Origin: Pokkaliibacter sp. MBI-7
Lineage (GTDB): Bacteria > Pseudomonadota > Gammaproteobacteria > Pseudomonadales > Balneatricaceae
Direction of reading: 5' to 3'
DNA length: 64,000 nucleotides
NCBI RefSeq assembly: GCF_029846635.1
Contig: NZ_JARVTG010000001.1
Location: forward strand, 901,001-965,000
Below, one piece after another: positions 16,973-24,774 of this stretch. The translations under genes were made by a program, and so were the position numbers. The notes beneath the pieces are model-generated. The model did not search any database. It saw only the letters and a program-made list of their open reading frames with translations, and had not been told where the DNA came from. The first letter of the stretch is position 1. Each line of letters begins with the position of its first letter.

Positions 16973-17036
16973 AATAATTGTTATGAGGTCGAAGACCTCA
17001 TTAACACACGGTTAGGTATTTAAAGGATTTTTAAGA

Positions 17037-17552
17037 ATGTCTACTGGAACTAAAATACATCTCGGAACTATAAGTATGGGCATTCCTCTAATTTACAGAG
17101 ATGTAGTCTCAAAAATATTTTCATATCATCTGGCCACAGAGGCAACACTTGCAAAATATATTGAAAAACACTCGCTCAAACCGAAGAAAAATCAATTTTC
17201 ATCTCGTTTAATATCGGTTGAGGAAAGAGGTGAGTTTAGTGACTGGGTTATAGAGGCTTGTAGGAAGTTAAATAGAGTTAGAAATAAATGCGTTCATATT
17301 GAATCTGCTGAGTATCAAAATATTAATATAAGAATTGCGGCGTTAGTAGAGGAATTAGTTCTCCATGTAAGTCAGTATAATGTTCGCCACGAAAAGCATA
17401 AAATGTCGAATTTTGACTGGGCATGTACGCTAATATATCAGCGCCTTTATGAACTATTAGAACTAGAATATGACCCGCTAATACTTGGAGAGATTGGTTC
17501 TAAGCCAAAATTGCCAAGCTCTCTGGCAGTACATTTTTTGCCTCTATCATAA
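17037..17552 (+). CDS. Cassette ORF 1: HEPN-like protein with an R-x4-H motif
   Basis: A 171-residue, helix-rich protein of no family I can name. The stretch EACRKLNRVRNKCVH gives R82-x4-H87. This is the signature of HEPN domains, many of which are RNases in toxin-antitoxin and defence systems, and the flanking pattern (LNRVRNKCVH) is typical. AAAGGA lies 9 bases before the start. It is the first full ORF of the cassette array and ends just before attC site 1. Toxin activity, or any cognate antitoxin, is not shown by the sequence. It could instead be an inactive HEPN used for binding. Confidence 0.6.
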   Translation: MSTGTKIHLGTISMGIPLIYRDVVSKIFSYHLATEATLAKYIEKHSLKPKKNQFSSRLISVEERGEFSDWVIEACRKLNRVRNKCVHIESAEYQNINIRIAALVEELVLHVSQYNVRHEKHKMSNFDWACTLIYQRLYELLELEYDPLILGEIGSKPKLPSSLAVHFLPLS

Positions 17553-17597
17553 TGAACATTTGACATCCCAAGAACAGCATATGAGTAGAGCAGGCAT

Positions 17598-17730
17598 ACC
17601 TAACAAAGTGCTTCAACATCGCGCACTTCGTGCGCTGGACAGTTTGTAAGTCGCAGCTTTGTGGTTTTGCTACGCAAAAGTAACCCACAAAGCCACAACT
17701 TACAAACTGCCGTTGAGCACGGCGTTAGGC
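17598..17730 (+). repeat. attC recombination site 1
   Basis: It starts with ACCTAAC (fits RYYYAAC) and ends with GTTAGGC (fits GTTRRRY). The inner arms GTGCTTCAAC and GTTGAGCAC pair with one extra base, the extrahelical base typical of attC. A long variable stem follows, with CAGTTTGTAAGT opposite ACTTACAAACTG. Its 133-bp length is like long superintegron sites. Confidence 0.85.
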
Positions 17731-17762
17731 TTCACAGTAGTTAGTTAATTTATGAGAACACT

Positions 17763-18404
17763 ATGTCAATAAATAACATTCCCAACATTTTATTTATTTC
17801 CTCGTCACATCGGTGTCATCCCTACATTTTGGATTTTGTAGTGGCAGCTTCTTCGATTGGAAGTTATTTTAAAATTTACCATGGAGAGCAAGTAACATCG
17901 TTTGCTCCACATCTAAGTAATGGGAAGCCGATGTATCCAACTGCGTCCTTCGAAGGGAAAGCGAGTGGGAAAAGTGTTGAGTTTGTGCCAGATGACTTAT
18001 TGCGTGCCGTATTTCTACACAATGATAGAAGTCAACCGATTCCTTACATTATTCAACCTGCCTTTACTCAAATTTCTGGCGCAGCCACCGATGCAATGGC
18101 TGAAACATTAGAAGGCCTTGCCCAGGCAATGTTCACTGGTTTCTGGGAGAATAACCTAGCTGCTATAGAAATGGCTCATGGGAAAAGGAAGAATGAAAAT
18201 TGGCCTGCAGTTCTAAAATTTGCAGCTGTAATTCGCGATACCATGAGTCATGGAGGAGTATTGAACATGTATTCTTCGGTTCCACCTGTCTCACATTTCA
18301 ATTTGACCTATGAAAAAACGAATAATGGAAGAAAGATTATCCACAATGATCTTACATGTGCAGATATATTTTTTTTAATGTTGGCTGTAAATGCTGAGTT
18401 TTAA
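17763..18404 (+). CDS. Cassette ORF 2: HEPN-like protein with an R-x4-H motif
   Basis: A 213-residue protein whose C-terminal half contains WPAVLKFAAVIRDTMSHGGVL, giving R158-x4-H163, again the HEPN signature (compare RN/RD-x3-H in other HEPN proteins). The N-terminal half is predicted globular with NILFISSSHRCHPYILDFVVAA. I do not recognise the family beyond this motif. It forms its own cassette between attC sites 1 and 2. Codon use is AT-rich, unlike the flanking chromosome, consistent with acquisition by transfer. An RNA-cleaving or RNA-binding role is inferred only. Confidence 0.6.
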   Translation: MSINNIPNILFISSSHRCHPYILDFVVAASSIGSYFKIYHGEQVTSFAPHLSNGKPMYPTASFEGKASGKSVEFVPDDLLRAVFLHNDRSQPIPYIIQPAFTQISGAATDAMAETLEGLAQAMFTGFWENNLAAIEMAHGKRKNENWPAVLKFAAVIRDTMSHGGVLNMYSSVPPVSHFNLTYEKTNNGRKIIHNDLTCADIFFLMLAVNAEF

Positions 18405-18411
18405 TTGAAAT

Positions 18412-18474
18412 GCCTAACAAGTCGTTGCAGCACCGCTCCGGCACTTCGTACCTGCGCTGGACTCGGCGTTAAGC
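18412..18474 (+). repeat. attC recombination site 2
   Basis: A compact 63-bp site bounded by GCCTAAC (fits RYYYAAC) and GTTAAGC (fits GTTRRRY), with self-complementary inner arms. This is the size of classical 59-base elements. Confidence 0.85.
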
Positions 18475-18487
18475 CTCAGAGATAGAT

Positions 18488-19657
18488 ATGGATATACGAA
18501 AAATATTTGAAGCGATAAGTTTAGAATTATCGGCAAAATTCCAGAAAACCATTCAAATAAAGCACAATGGCGGAAAGGGAGATAATAGAGAGGATGCTTT
18601 TGTAGACTTTCTTCAAGAGTACTTGCCAAATAAATATGGCATAGGTCGGGGGGAGGTTATTTCACCTGAAAATGAAATTAGCGGTGAACTAGATATTGTG
18701 ATCTTCGATAAAGATCATTGCCCTCTTTTTTTAAAATCTGATTCTCACTCACTATACCCAAGAGAAAGCGTTTTTGGTGCCATTAGCATGAAGTCGCATC
18801 TTGATAGTACCGAACTAAAGGATGCGTATCAGAATATTGCTAGCTTGAAAAAAATAATGCCCACACAGGGTTTTACTAACTCATCCATACCGGGAATGAA
18901 TACAGGATTGAGTCCTGTGGTTCCTGTAACTGCAATATTTGCTTACGCAGCAAATAGAAGTCTTGATGCTATAGCAAAGCAAGTTAAAGAATTAGATAGA
19001 GAGCTTGATGACATTAAGCTAAGGCCGGATTTTGTTGTTGTACTCGGGCTCGGTATTATTGGCCCTAATGGTCGGATAAGAAACAACTTCAACATATACA
19101 ATCTGCCAAAAGAATCTAATGATCTGGCATTATTAAGAGAAACTGGTAGACACACTCTCCTTCGATTTTATATGCAACTGCTTGATGAGTTGAATTCAAT
19201 AACGCAACCCAATCTTAACCTTCATTCTTATTTTGATATGCCGTCTAGAGTTGGAAAGTTCAAAGTAAGGAAGCATGATAAGCTAATGTTTCAATTTGAT
19301 GGAGAAGATGAAAGAACGGTTAAGCGGCTGACACTTTCAGCCATTGATAGAATTGTTGAAAAATCAAAAATGGTCACGTTGGAGCAGCACTTTATAAACC
19401 ACTTGGGTAACCTTCCATTAGGTGCTGAGAAAATATACGACCTATCTACTTGTGTGTATGAATACAACCCAATGAACAAACCATCCATAAAAATCCAATG
19501 GAATGAAAAAGGGCATCCGGTTGGTGATGTAAATACCTTTCAACCGCTTTGGATTGAGATAGATGGAAAGCAATATGCTATTGATGCAGGTAGTGTCAAT
19601 AAGGACGATCTTGAAGATAATCCTGACTTTACAGTTACCGAGCTACTGTCGCAGTGA
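18488..19657 (+). CDS. Cassette ORF 3: DUF6602-like protein, possible PD-(D/E)XK nuclease relative
   Basis: A 389-residue protein. The N-terminal 120 residues show NGGKGDNREDAFVDFLQEYLP, then ISGELDIVIFD (Asp69) and, after PRESVFGAI, SMKS (Lys102). The spacing of Glu35, Asp69 and Lys102 resembles the restriction-endonuclease-like fold. The usual acidic residue two before the lysine is Ser100 here, so activity is open. I recall this layout as DUF6602, a family often seen near defence genes. The rest, with long helices around residues 150-260, is not recognised. It is a cassette between attC site 2 and a degenerate site. Confidence 0.6.
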   Translation: MDIRKIFEAISLELSAKFQKTIQIKHNGGKGDNREDAFVDFLQEYLPNKYGIGRGEVISPENEISGELDIVIFDKDHCPLFLKSDSHSLYPRESVFGAISMKSHLDSTELKDAYQNIASLKKIMPTQGFTNSSIPGMNTGLSPVVPVTAIFAYAANRSLDAIAKQVKELDRELDDIKLRPDFVVVLGLGIIGPNGRIRNNFNIYNLPKESNDLALLRETGRHTLLRFYMQLLDELNSITQPNLNLHSYFDMPSRVGKFKVRKHDKLMFQFDGEDERTVKRLTLSAIDRIVEKSKMVTLEQHFINHLGNLPLGAEKIYDLSTCVYEYNPMNKPSIKIQWNEKGHPVGDVNTFQPLWIEIDGKQYAIDAGSVNKDDLEDNPDFTVTELLSQ

Positions 19658-19731
19658 GGCTTAATAAACGTAATCAGCCGGAAAGTTTACTCGCTGCGCT
19701 CCTAAATTTCCGCTGTTACGGGCGTTACGGC
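19658..19731 (+). repeat. Degenerate attC-like site 3
   Basis: CGTAATCAGCCGGAAAGTTT pairs, with bulges, to AAATTTCCGCTGTTACG, and the site ends with GTTACGG. The ends match the attC consensus only partly (GCTTAAT and GTTACGG). Confidence 0.5.
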
Positions 19732-19745
19732 CCAAAGGGAGAGTC

Positions 19746-20195
19746 ATGAAGAAATTTCTAGCATCGTTGTTTGGTATTGCCTCAGTTACTGCTAGTGCGG
19801 CAGGAATGCAAGTAATTACAGTTGATGAACAGCATATCCAAATGGGGCTGGCCGAAGGTCAAGTGGGAGAATACTACGCAATAAAACCAGCTATCGAAAT
19901 TGAGCTAGATGCTTCAGGCTATAAATTTCCGGCTATCCCTGGGCAAGAATCAAATGAACCAAACGCGATTCAACTCATAATCGATAATGAGCATCAATTT
20001 ACAGCGTATTGGGATCCCGGTGTAACGAAGTACACACTTAATAAAGCTACTTTGGTACCACGATATAAGGACTTTAATGGTTTCAACTCAGGCGACCAAT
20101 TTGTAATTGCCATTGGCGCTTTAGTAATTGATCACGAAAAAAAAGCACAAGCATTTAAAGTGCAATGGGTAGGTATGGGCAAAGTCCAGCCATAA
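19746..20195 (+). CDS. Cassette ORF 4: secreted protein of unknown function
   Basis: A 149-residue protein with a clear signal peptide (MKKFLASLFGIASVTASAAG, cleavage near residue 19). The mature part is acidic and predicted beta-rich, with YYAIKPAIEIELDASGYKFP and FTAYWDPGVTKYTLNKATLVPRY. There are no cysteines that would suggest disulfides and no motif I can assign. GGGAGAG lies just upstream of the ATG. It is exported, so it differs from the three cytoplasmic cassette proteins before it. Confidence 0.6.
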   Translation: MKKFLASLFGIASVTASAAGMQVITVDEQHIQMGLAEGQVGEYYAIKPAIEIELDASGYKFPAIPGQESNEPNAIQLIIDNEHQFTAYWDPGVTKYTLNKATLVPRYKDFNGFNSGDQFVIAIGALVIDHEKKAQAFKVQWVGMGKVQP

Positions 20196-20290
20196 CAAGC
20201 GGCTGCACCGGGCAAATTTTCGCTGTCACCTTTTCTGCGTGGCAAAAAAATCCAACATCAAAAATTTGCTTAATGAGCAGAGCACTATAC
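20193..20290 (+). repeat. Degenerate attC-like site 4
   Basis: It opens with CATAACAAGCGGCTGC, the usual start of many cassette sites, and has GCAAATTTT pairing with AAAATTTGC. No proper GTTRRRY box closes it, so it is probably decayed. Confidence 0.4.
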
Positions 20291-20303
20291 ATGAGAGATA
20301 AAA

Positions 20304-20654
20304 ATGACTAGCTCCGAATCCATTTATAATTTTCTTAACAATCCAATCAGAGTAATAAAGGGTTTTAACCTATTCGTGATTTTAATTTCTACCCCAATAT
20401 TACTATTTACGGTGCTGGGATATTATTTCTCATGGCATGCAATATCATCATCTGCGATGCCATTCATAACAACTTTTTTAATCTTATGGCTTGGTCTACT
20501 AGCCGCTGGTTACTTTGGATGTAAAACCTGGAAAGTTTACGGGCGAGTGGCGTCTTTTCTTGCTTGGTTTCCAATGCTATTTATGTTTCCAATTGGCACT
20601 TTGGCTGCAGCATGGATTATCTACTCCATTTTTAGAAGACCCGTTAATGATTAG
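20304..20654 (+). CDS. Cassette ORF 5: small membrane protein
   Basis: A 116-residue protein with three hydrophobic segments, at about residues 20-42, 50-70 and 80-106, and a short basic tail (RRPVND). No family is recognised. It is on the same strand as the other cassette ORFs and equally AT-rich, and is the last intact gene before the chromosomal flank returns. A ribosome site (GAGAGA) lies upstream. Confidence 0.55.
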   Translation: MTSSESIYNFLNNPIRVIKGFNLFVILISTPILLFTVLGYYFSWHAISSSAMPFITTFLILWLGLLAAGYFGCKTWKVYGRVASFLAWFPMLFMFPIGTLAAAWIIYSIFRRPVND

Positions 20655-20820
20655 CCTTTGAGTAATTTATTAAATTTACTAAGGCAACAGTTCGGGCTGG
20701 ACGCGCTAACGCACGCCGCTGCTTTGAGCATTGAACAGCTACTATTGTCACCACCACCAATCTGAAGGAAAGATACCGCGAATCACAATGATCAGTAGAA
20801 AAGAGGGCGATGAACCTTAC
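20655..20820. other. Right flank of the cassette array
   Basis: A stretch with the attC-like words CAACAGTTCGGGCTGGACGCG and ACGCCGCTGC near 20685-20725, then unassigned sequence. I see no gene. The array end probably lies here. Confidence 0.35.
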
Positions 20821-20946
20821 TCAACCTTTGGACCATATAAATCCCAGTCCATAGATGACTGCATCGCCACTTTGCCCTCCTTCGATCAACAGGTAGCACA
20901 AGGCTTCTAGCTTGGCCTCCCGATCTTCCAGCAGCCCCTGCAATTC
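20821..20946 (-). pseudogene. Remnant of a ParD-type antitoxin gene
   Basis: The minus-strand frame reads ELQGLLEDREAKLEALC followed by YLLIEGGQSGDAV, very like the C-terminal half of ParD antitoxins (REAKLEALRxxLxEGExSG). Two stop codons directly precede it and no ribbon-helix-helix N terminus or parE toxin gene is seen. It is a dead fragment at the edge of the cassette insert. Confidence 0.45.
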
Positions 20947-20991
20947 CCCCTATTAGTCTGCCTGCTCTATCTCAAGCGCCAGCAGAAACAC

Positions 20992-21834
20992 TTACCCACC
21001 GCCCACCCCATACACTCTCGCTGCATTCAGCCCAAATATCCCGTCGGTGTCTTCCACCCCTTCCAACAGTTGTTCACTGGCTTGCCGCCACTGCGCATAA
21101 TCAGCCGCCAGCAGGCAGACCGGCCAGTCACTGCCCCAGAGCAGGCGTTCACTGCCGAAGGTCTGCAATAGGTGATCCACATAGGGCTGCAGGTCAGCTA
21201 CCGACCAGCGCTCCCCCGCCTCGGTCACCAGCCCGGAGAGCTTGCAGCAAGCCTGTGTCTCTGCCGCCAGCTGTGCCATCTGCTCTGCCCACGGCTGAAA
21301 GGCCGCATCACGTATCTGCGGTTTGGCAGCATGATCTATCACCACCCGCAGTTCAGGATAACGCCGCAACAGCTGCAGCAGACTGGGCAGGTGCCGCGGC
21401 GTTACCAGCGCATCAAACACCAGCCCCGCCTCTGTCATCGCCTCATAAGCCGGATGCAGCTCGGCACGTAACATCCAGTCAGTGTCGGCGATGTCCTGCA
21501 GCATGGGCCGTAACCCAACCAGCTTGGGGTGCCGGGCCAGCCGCTGAATATCGGCTACCGCGCCGGGGCTGGCAAAATCCACCCAGCCGACCACACCGGC
21601 AATCTGCGTATGTTGCTCCGCCAGCCTCAGCAGATACTCCGTTTCAGCCAGCGTCGGTGCCGCCTGCACCAGTATGGTGGCGTCAATCTGCTGCTGCGCC
21701 AGCAGTGGCAGCAAATCCTCGGGCACATAATCGCGGTAGAGCACCTCCAGCTCAGGGGTCAGCCAGCCATAGTCGCCCCGCCCGATCTGCCAGAAATGCT
21801 GATGCGCATCGACTCGGATAGCCCCGCCCTTCAT
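20992..21834 (-). CDS. Amidohydrolase-2 family lactonase, probably L-fuconolactonase
   Basis: A 280-residue TIM-barrel amidohydrolase. It has the N-terminal metal motif VDAHQHFW (residues 8-15), VVGWVDF, LVGLRPMLQD, the catalytic-site VIDHAAKP, CKLSGLVTEA and the C-terminal WGSDWPVC. This pattern is that of sugar lactonases such as L-fuconolactonase and L-rhamnonolactonase. It overlaps the mutarotase gene by four bases and belongs to the fucose-type gene set, so hydrolysis of L-fucono-lactone to L-fuconate is the likely step. The exact sugar is inferred from neighbours. Confidence 0.8.
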   Translation of the reverse strand: MKGGAIRVDAHQHFWQIGRGDYGWLTPELEVLYRDYVPEDLLPLLAQQQIDATILVQAAPTLAETEYLLRLAEQHTQIAGVVGWVDFASPGAVADIQRLARHPKLVGLRPMLQDIADTDWMLRAELHPAYEAMTEAGLVFDALVTPRHLPSLLQLLRRYPELRVVIDHAAKPQIRDAAFQPWAEQMAQLAAETQACCKLSGLVTEAGERWSVADLQPYVDHLLQTFGSERLLWGSDWPVCLLAADYAQWRQASEQLLEGVEDTDGIFGLNAARVYGVGGG

Positions 21835-22262
21835 GGCCTGATCACTCCCTTTTTCAGAATGATGTTGCCATACAGCCGCTGCTCGCCCGTCTGCACGATC
21901 ACGAACGCATTCCGCGCCTGCTGGTAGAAGGCAAAACGCTCCAGGCTGCCAAGACGCACGGGGTGATCAGCCACCTCATTGACGATGCGCTGGAACTCAT
22001 GCACCACGTCAGGCACGGCGCTGGCATCCCCCACCACCTGCATAGTGAGTACCGGCTCAGTGACAAAGGTATCCAGTGGCAGTAACTGCAGGATAGCGGC
22101 CAGTGCCTCGGTAGCCGAGACACCGTCGAGGCGGATGACCTGCCGCGCCGTACTCTGTGCCGGGAAGTTCGCATCAGCGATCACAAGGTCATCACCGTGC
22201 CCCATGGCACGCAGGGCATACAACAGCTCGGGGGAAAGCAGCGCAGGAATATTGCGAAGCAT
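21831..22262 (-). CDS. fucU: L-fucose mutarotase (RbsD/FucU family)
   Basis: A 143-residue protein of the RbsD/FucU fold: MLRNIPALLSPELLYALRAMGHGDDLVIADANFPA at the start, with the conserved His22 and Asp residues, and YGNIILKKG at the end, as in FucU. It interconverts alpha and beta L-fucose. Its stop overlaps the start of the lactonase gene (four bases). It lies downstream of the GntR gene on the same strand, separated by 150 bases that contain a tandem repeat. Confidence 0.88.
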   Translation of the reverse strand: MLRNIPALLSPELLYALRAMGHGDDLVIADANFPAQSTARQVIRLDGVSATEALAAILQLLPLDTFVTEPVLTMQVVGDASAVPDVVHEFQRIVNEVADHPVRLGSLERFAFYQQARNAFVIVQTGEQRLYGNIILKKGVIRP

Positions 22263-22281
22263 CAGTCAGCGACCTCTTGTT

Positions 22282-22346
22282 CTTATTGATGGTTGTTATT
22301 GATGACAGTTATTGATGACAGTTATTGATGACAGTTATTGATGGCA
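22282..22346. repeat. 13-bp tandem repeat, five units
   Basis: The unit GTTATTGATGACA occurs three times exactly (from 22295), flanked by a variant copy on each side. It lies in the 5' region of fucU, just before its start on the minus strand. Copy number could vary by slippage. Confidence 0.85.
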
Positions 22347-22412
22347 GTTATCGTGTCCGTTATTGCGGTGACTGCGGAATTCGCTGCCACCGCACATGCC
22401 GGTCAGTACCGA

Positions 22413-23114
22413 TCAGCGTGAACGAAAATACTCAGCGTGCTCTTTCTCCAGCGGCAGCAGGCGTGGAATGAGCATACGCAGGTGGGCTTTCATTGCCGTC
22501 TGCGCGGCGGCCGGGTCCTGATCACGGATGGCATCAAGAATGGCGCGATGCTCCCTGATGGTTTCCGCCGGGCGCCCCTCCTCCGGTAACAACAGCATGC
22601 GCACCCGCTTCAGTTGCAGCGACACCGTCGCCGCCACTGACGACACACCGGGAAAGCCGGTGAACTCCATGATCAGGCCGTGAAACTCCTCATCGGCCTT
22701 ATAGAATTCGGCGTAGTCACGGTCTTCCACCAGCATTTCCTGCAGGCGCACATTGCGGGTCAGCTTGGCCAGCTGCTCGTCACTGCGCTGCACCGCCACC
22801 CTCTCCACGGCCGCACACTCCAGCGCTTCACGCAGAAAGCTGGCCTCGCGAATCTCATCCATGGAAAAGCAGGACACCCGTGTCGCCGACTGCGGAATCA
22901 CGTCCACCAGCCCTTCTGCTGCCAGCCGGGCAATGGCTTCGGCCACCGGCGAGCGTGACACCCCCAGCTGCTCACAGATGACATTTTTTTTCAGTACCGA
23001 ACCAGGCGGATAGACCATAGACAGAATGGCCTCCCGCAGCGACTGATATACCCGCTGCGCCAGAGAGCCGCTGAGGCTTTCGATATCCGTCAGCATCTTG
23101 ATGTCTTCACTCAT
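22413..23114 (-). CDS. GntR/FadR-family regulator of the fucose-type genes
   Basis: A 233-residue regulator with an N-terminal winged helix (LREAILSMVYPPGSVLKKNVICEQLGVSRSPVAEAIARLAAEGLV) and an FCD effector domain with LREALECAAVER and EEFHGLIMEFTG, which carries the metal/ligand histidines. It is divergent from the dehydratase gene. A perfect 16-bp palindrome lies in the shared promoter region. By position it controls both arms of the sugar cluster, probably with a pathway acid such as L-fuconate or its 2-keto-3-deoxy product as effector; that is inference. Confidence 0.88.
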   Translation of the reverse strand: MSEDIKMLTDIESLSGSLAQRVYQSLREAILSMVYPPGSVLKKNVICEQLGVSRSPVAEAIARLAAEGLVDVIPQSATRVSCFSMDEIREASFLREALECAAVERVAVQRSDEQLAKLTRNVRLQEMLVEDRDYAEFYKADEEFHGLIMEFTGFPGVSSVAATVSLQLKRVRMLLLPEEGRPAETIREHRAILDAIRDQDPAAAQTAMKAHLRMLIPRLLPLEKEHAEYFRSR

Positions 23115-23160
23115 CGTCCTTCACTCACACTTTCCACTGCCTCAATCTGCAGCAGATGCC

Positions 23161-23176
23161 AACTAACATGTTAGTT
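23161..23176. promoter_or_regulatory. Palindromic operator AACTAACATGTTAGTT
   Basis: A perfect 16-bp palindrome midway between the divergent GntR and dehydratase genes. It overlaps a TTGACG box (23175-23180) that could serve as -35 for the plus-strand operon. The likely ligand is the GntR protein next to it. Confidence 0.55.
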
Positions 23177-23253
23177 GACGACTAATTCAACAGGTGCTAG
23201 CTTGCACCATATTCCAGCGAACAACAATTATAAAATCACCTTGGAGACACCGG

Positions 23254-24774
23254 ATGAGCGACCACCCTCTCACCATTCGTCTGCACCCTCATGACAATAT
23301 CGTCGTTGCACTTGCCGATATTCCCGAAGGACAGCTACTGACCGGCATCGGCACCACGTCCGACTATATTGTCCGCGGCCACAAGATTGCCGCCCGGCAC
23401 ATCCCGGCGGGCGCCAATGTGATTCGCTACGGCCAGATTATCGGCCAGGCCCGGCAGGATATCGCGGCGGGCGCTCATGTCCATGTCCATAACCTTGGCA
23501 TGAGTGAACACTCCCACGACTATGGTTTCTCCAGCGCCTGCGAAGCGCTGCCAGTGGCGACCGAACAGCGTACCTTTCAGGGTTATCGCCGCGCCGATGG
23601 CCGCGCAGGCACCCGCAATTATCTGGGCATTCTGACCTCGGTAAACTGCGCAGGCTCGGTAGCCCGCTTTATTGCCGAAGCAGCAGAAAAGTCTGGCCTG
23701 CTCAATGACTACCCCCATATCGATGGCATCGTGCCTATTGTCCACAGCACCGGCTGCGGCATGTCCGGCAAGGACGAAGGCTACCAGACGCTGTTCCGTA
23801 CTCTGGCCGGCTATGCTCAGCATCCGAATTTCGGCGGCATTTTGCTGGTCGGGCTGGGCTGTGAGGTGATGCAGATTGATGCACTGGTCGGTGGCCAGCC
23901 CATTCGTGCCGATGGTGTGCTGCGTTATATGACGATTCAGGCGGAAGGGGGCACCCGCAAAACCATCGAGCGTGGCCTTGCGGAACTGAAAGGCATCGCC
24001 GAGCTGGCTAATCGTGCCGGACGCGAGCCTATTCCGGTGGCGGAAATCATGGTGGGCATGCAGTGTGGTGGCTCTGATGGCTATTCCGGTATCACTGCCA
24101 ATCCGGCACTGGGCTATGCGTCCGACCTGCTGGTCCGTCATGGCGGCACCACCATTCTTTCGGAAACCTCGGAAATCTACGGTGCCGAGCACCTGCTGAC
24201 ACGCCGTGCCATCTCTCGCGAAGTCGGCGAAAAGCTGATTGCCCGCGTGCACTGGTGGGAAGACTACTGTGCCCGCAATGGCGGTGAGCTGGACAACAAT
24301 CCCAGCCCCGGCAACAAGCGAGGCGGCCTGACCACCATTCTGGAAAAATCACTCGGTGCCGTTGCCAAAAGTGGCAGTGCCCCGCTGACCGACGTGTATC
24401 TGTTCGGTGAGAAGATCGACAAACACGGCTTTGTCTTTATGGACAGCCCCGGCTTCGACCCCTGCTCCGTCACCGGACAGGTGGCCTCTGGTGCCAACCT
24501 GATCATCTTCACCACAGGTCGTGGCTCGGTCTCCGGCTTTAAACCCACTCCCTGCATCAAAATCGCCACCAATAGCGAAATGTATCAGCGCATGGCCGAT
24601 GACATGGACCTGAACTGCGGCGACATCATCAATGAGGGCGTCAGCATCGAGGCCAAAGGACACGAGCTGTTTGAACTGCTGATCCGGGTGGCCTCCGGCG
24701 AACAGACCAAGAGCGAGGCACTGGGCTTTGGTGGCGCCGAGTTCGTGCCCTGGCAGATAGGCGCCGTGATGTAA
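23254..24774 (+). CDS. UxaA/GarD-family sugar-acid dehydratase, probable L-fuconate dehydratase
   Basis: A 506-residue protein of the altronate/galactarate dehydratase family. An N-terminal SAF domain (residues 5-90, with IRLHPHDNIVVAL and GHKIAARHI) is joined to the catalytic domain with GYRRADGRAGTRNYLGILTSVNCAGSVA, VHSTGCGM and MQCGGSDGYSGITANPALGYASD. Members dehydrate altronate, galactarate or related acids using Fe2+. Here the genes for fucose mutarotation, lactone hydrolysis and a 2,4-diketo-type hydrolase surround it, so it probably takes the place of the enolase-type L-fuconate dehydratase. The start at 23254 has GGAG 8 bases upstream; the open frame reaches 23194. Confidence 0.82.
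   Translation: MSDHPLTIRLHPHDNIVVALADIPEGQLLTGIGTTSDYIVRGHKIAARHIPAGANVIRYGQIIGQARQDIAAGAHVHVHNLGMSEHSHDYGFSSACEALPVATEQRTFQGYRRADGRAGTRNYLGILTSVNCAGSVARFIAEAAEKSGLLNDYPHIDGIVPIVHSTGCGMSGKDEGYQTLFRTLAGYAQHPNFGGILLVGLGCEVMQIDALVGGQPIRADGVLRYMTIQAEGGTRKTIERGLAELKGIAELANRAGREPIPVAEIMVGMQCGGSDGYSGITANPALGYASDLLVRHGGTTILSETSEIYGAEHLLTRRAISREVGEKLIARVHWWEDYCARNGGELDNNPSPGNKRGGLTTILEKSLGAVAKSGSAPLTDVYLFGEKIDKHGFVFMDSPGFDPCSVTGQVASGANLIIFTTGRGSVSGFKPTPCIKIATNSEMYQRMADDMDLNCGDIINEGVSIEAKGHELFELLIRVASGEQTKSEALGFGGAEFVPWQIGAVM

Larger units (their letters stand above)
17011..20303 (+). mobile_element. Integron-like gene-cassette array without integrase in the window
   Basis: AT-rich block with small ORFs all on the plus strand, separated by attC-type sites. 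Two sites have both conserved boxes (RYYYAAC and GTTRRRY) and self-pairing arms; two more are degenerate. No tyrosine-recombinase integrase gene is present here, so this is either a cluster of cassettes lacking an integrase or the end of an array. Base composition differs sharply from both flanks. The boundaries are approximate; cassette-like sequence may start at 16660 and run to about 20760. Confidence 0.7.

Noticed and set aside
16878..17017. A complete attC site before the first cassette ORF
   Set aside because: ATTCAAC and GTTAGGT fit the end boxes, but the arms between them do not pair, so I list only the GTTAGGT box.
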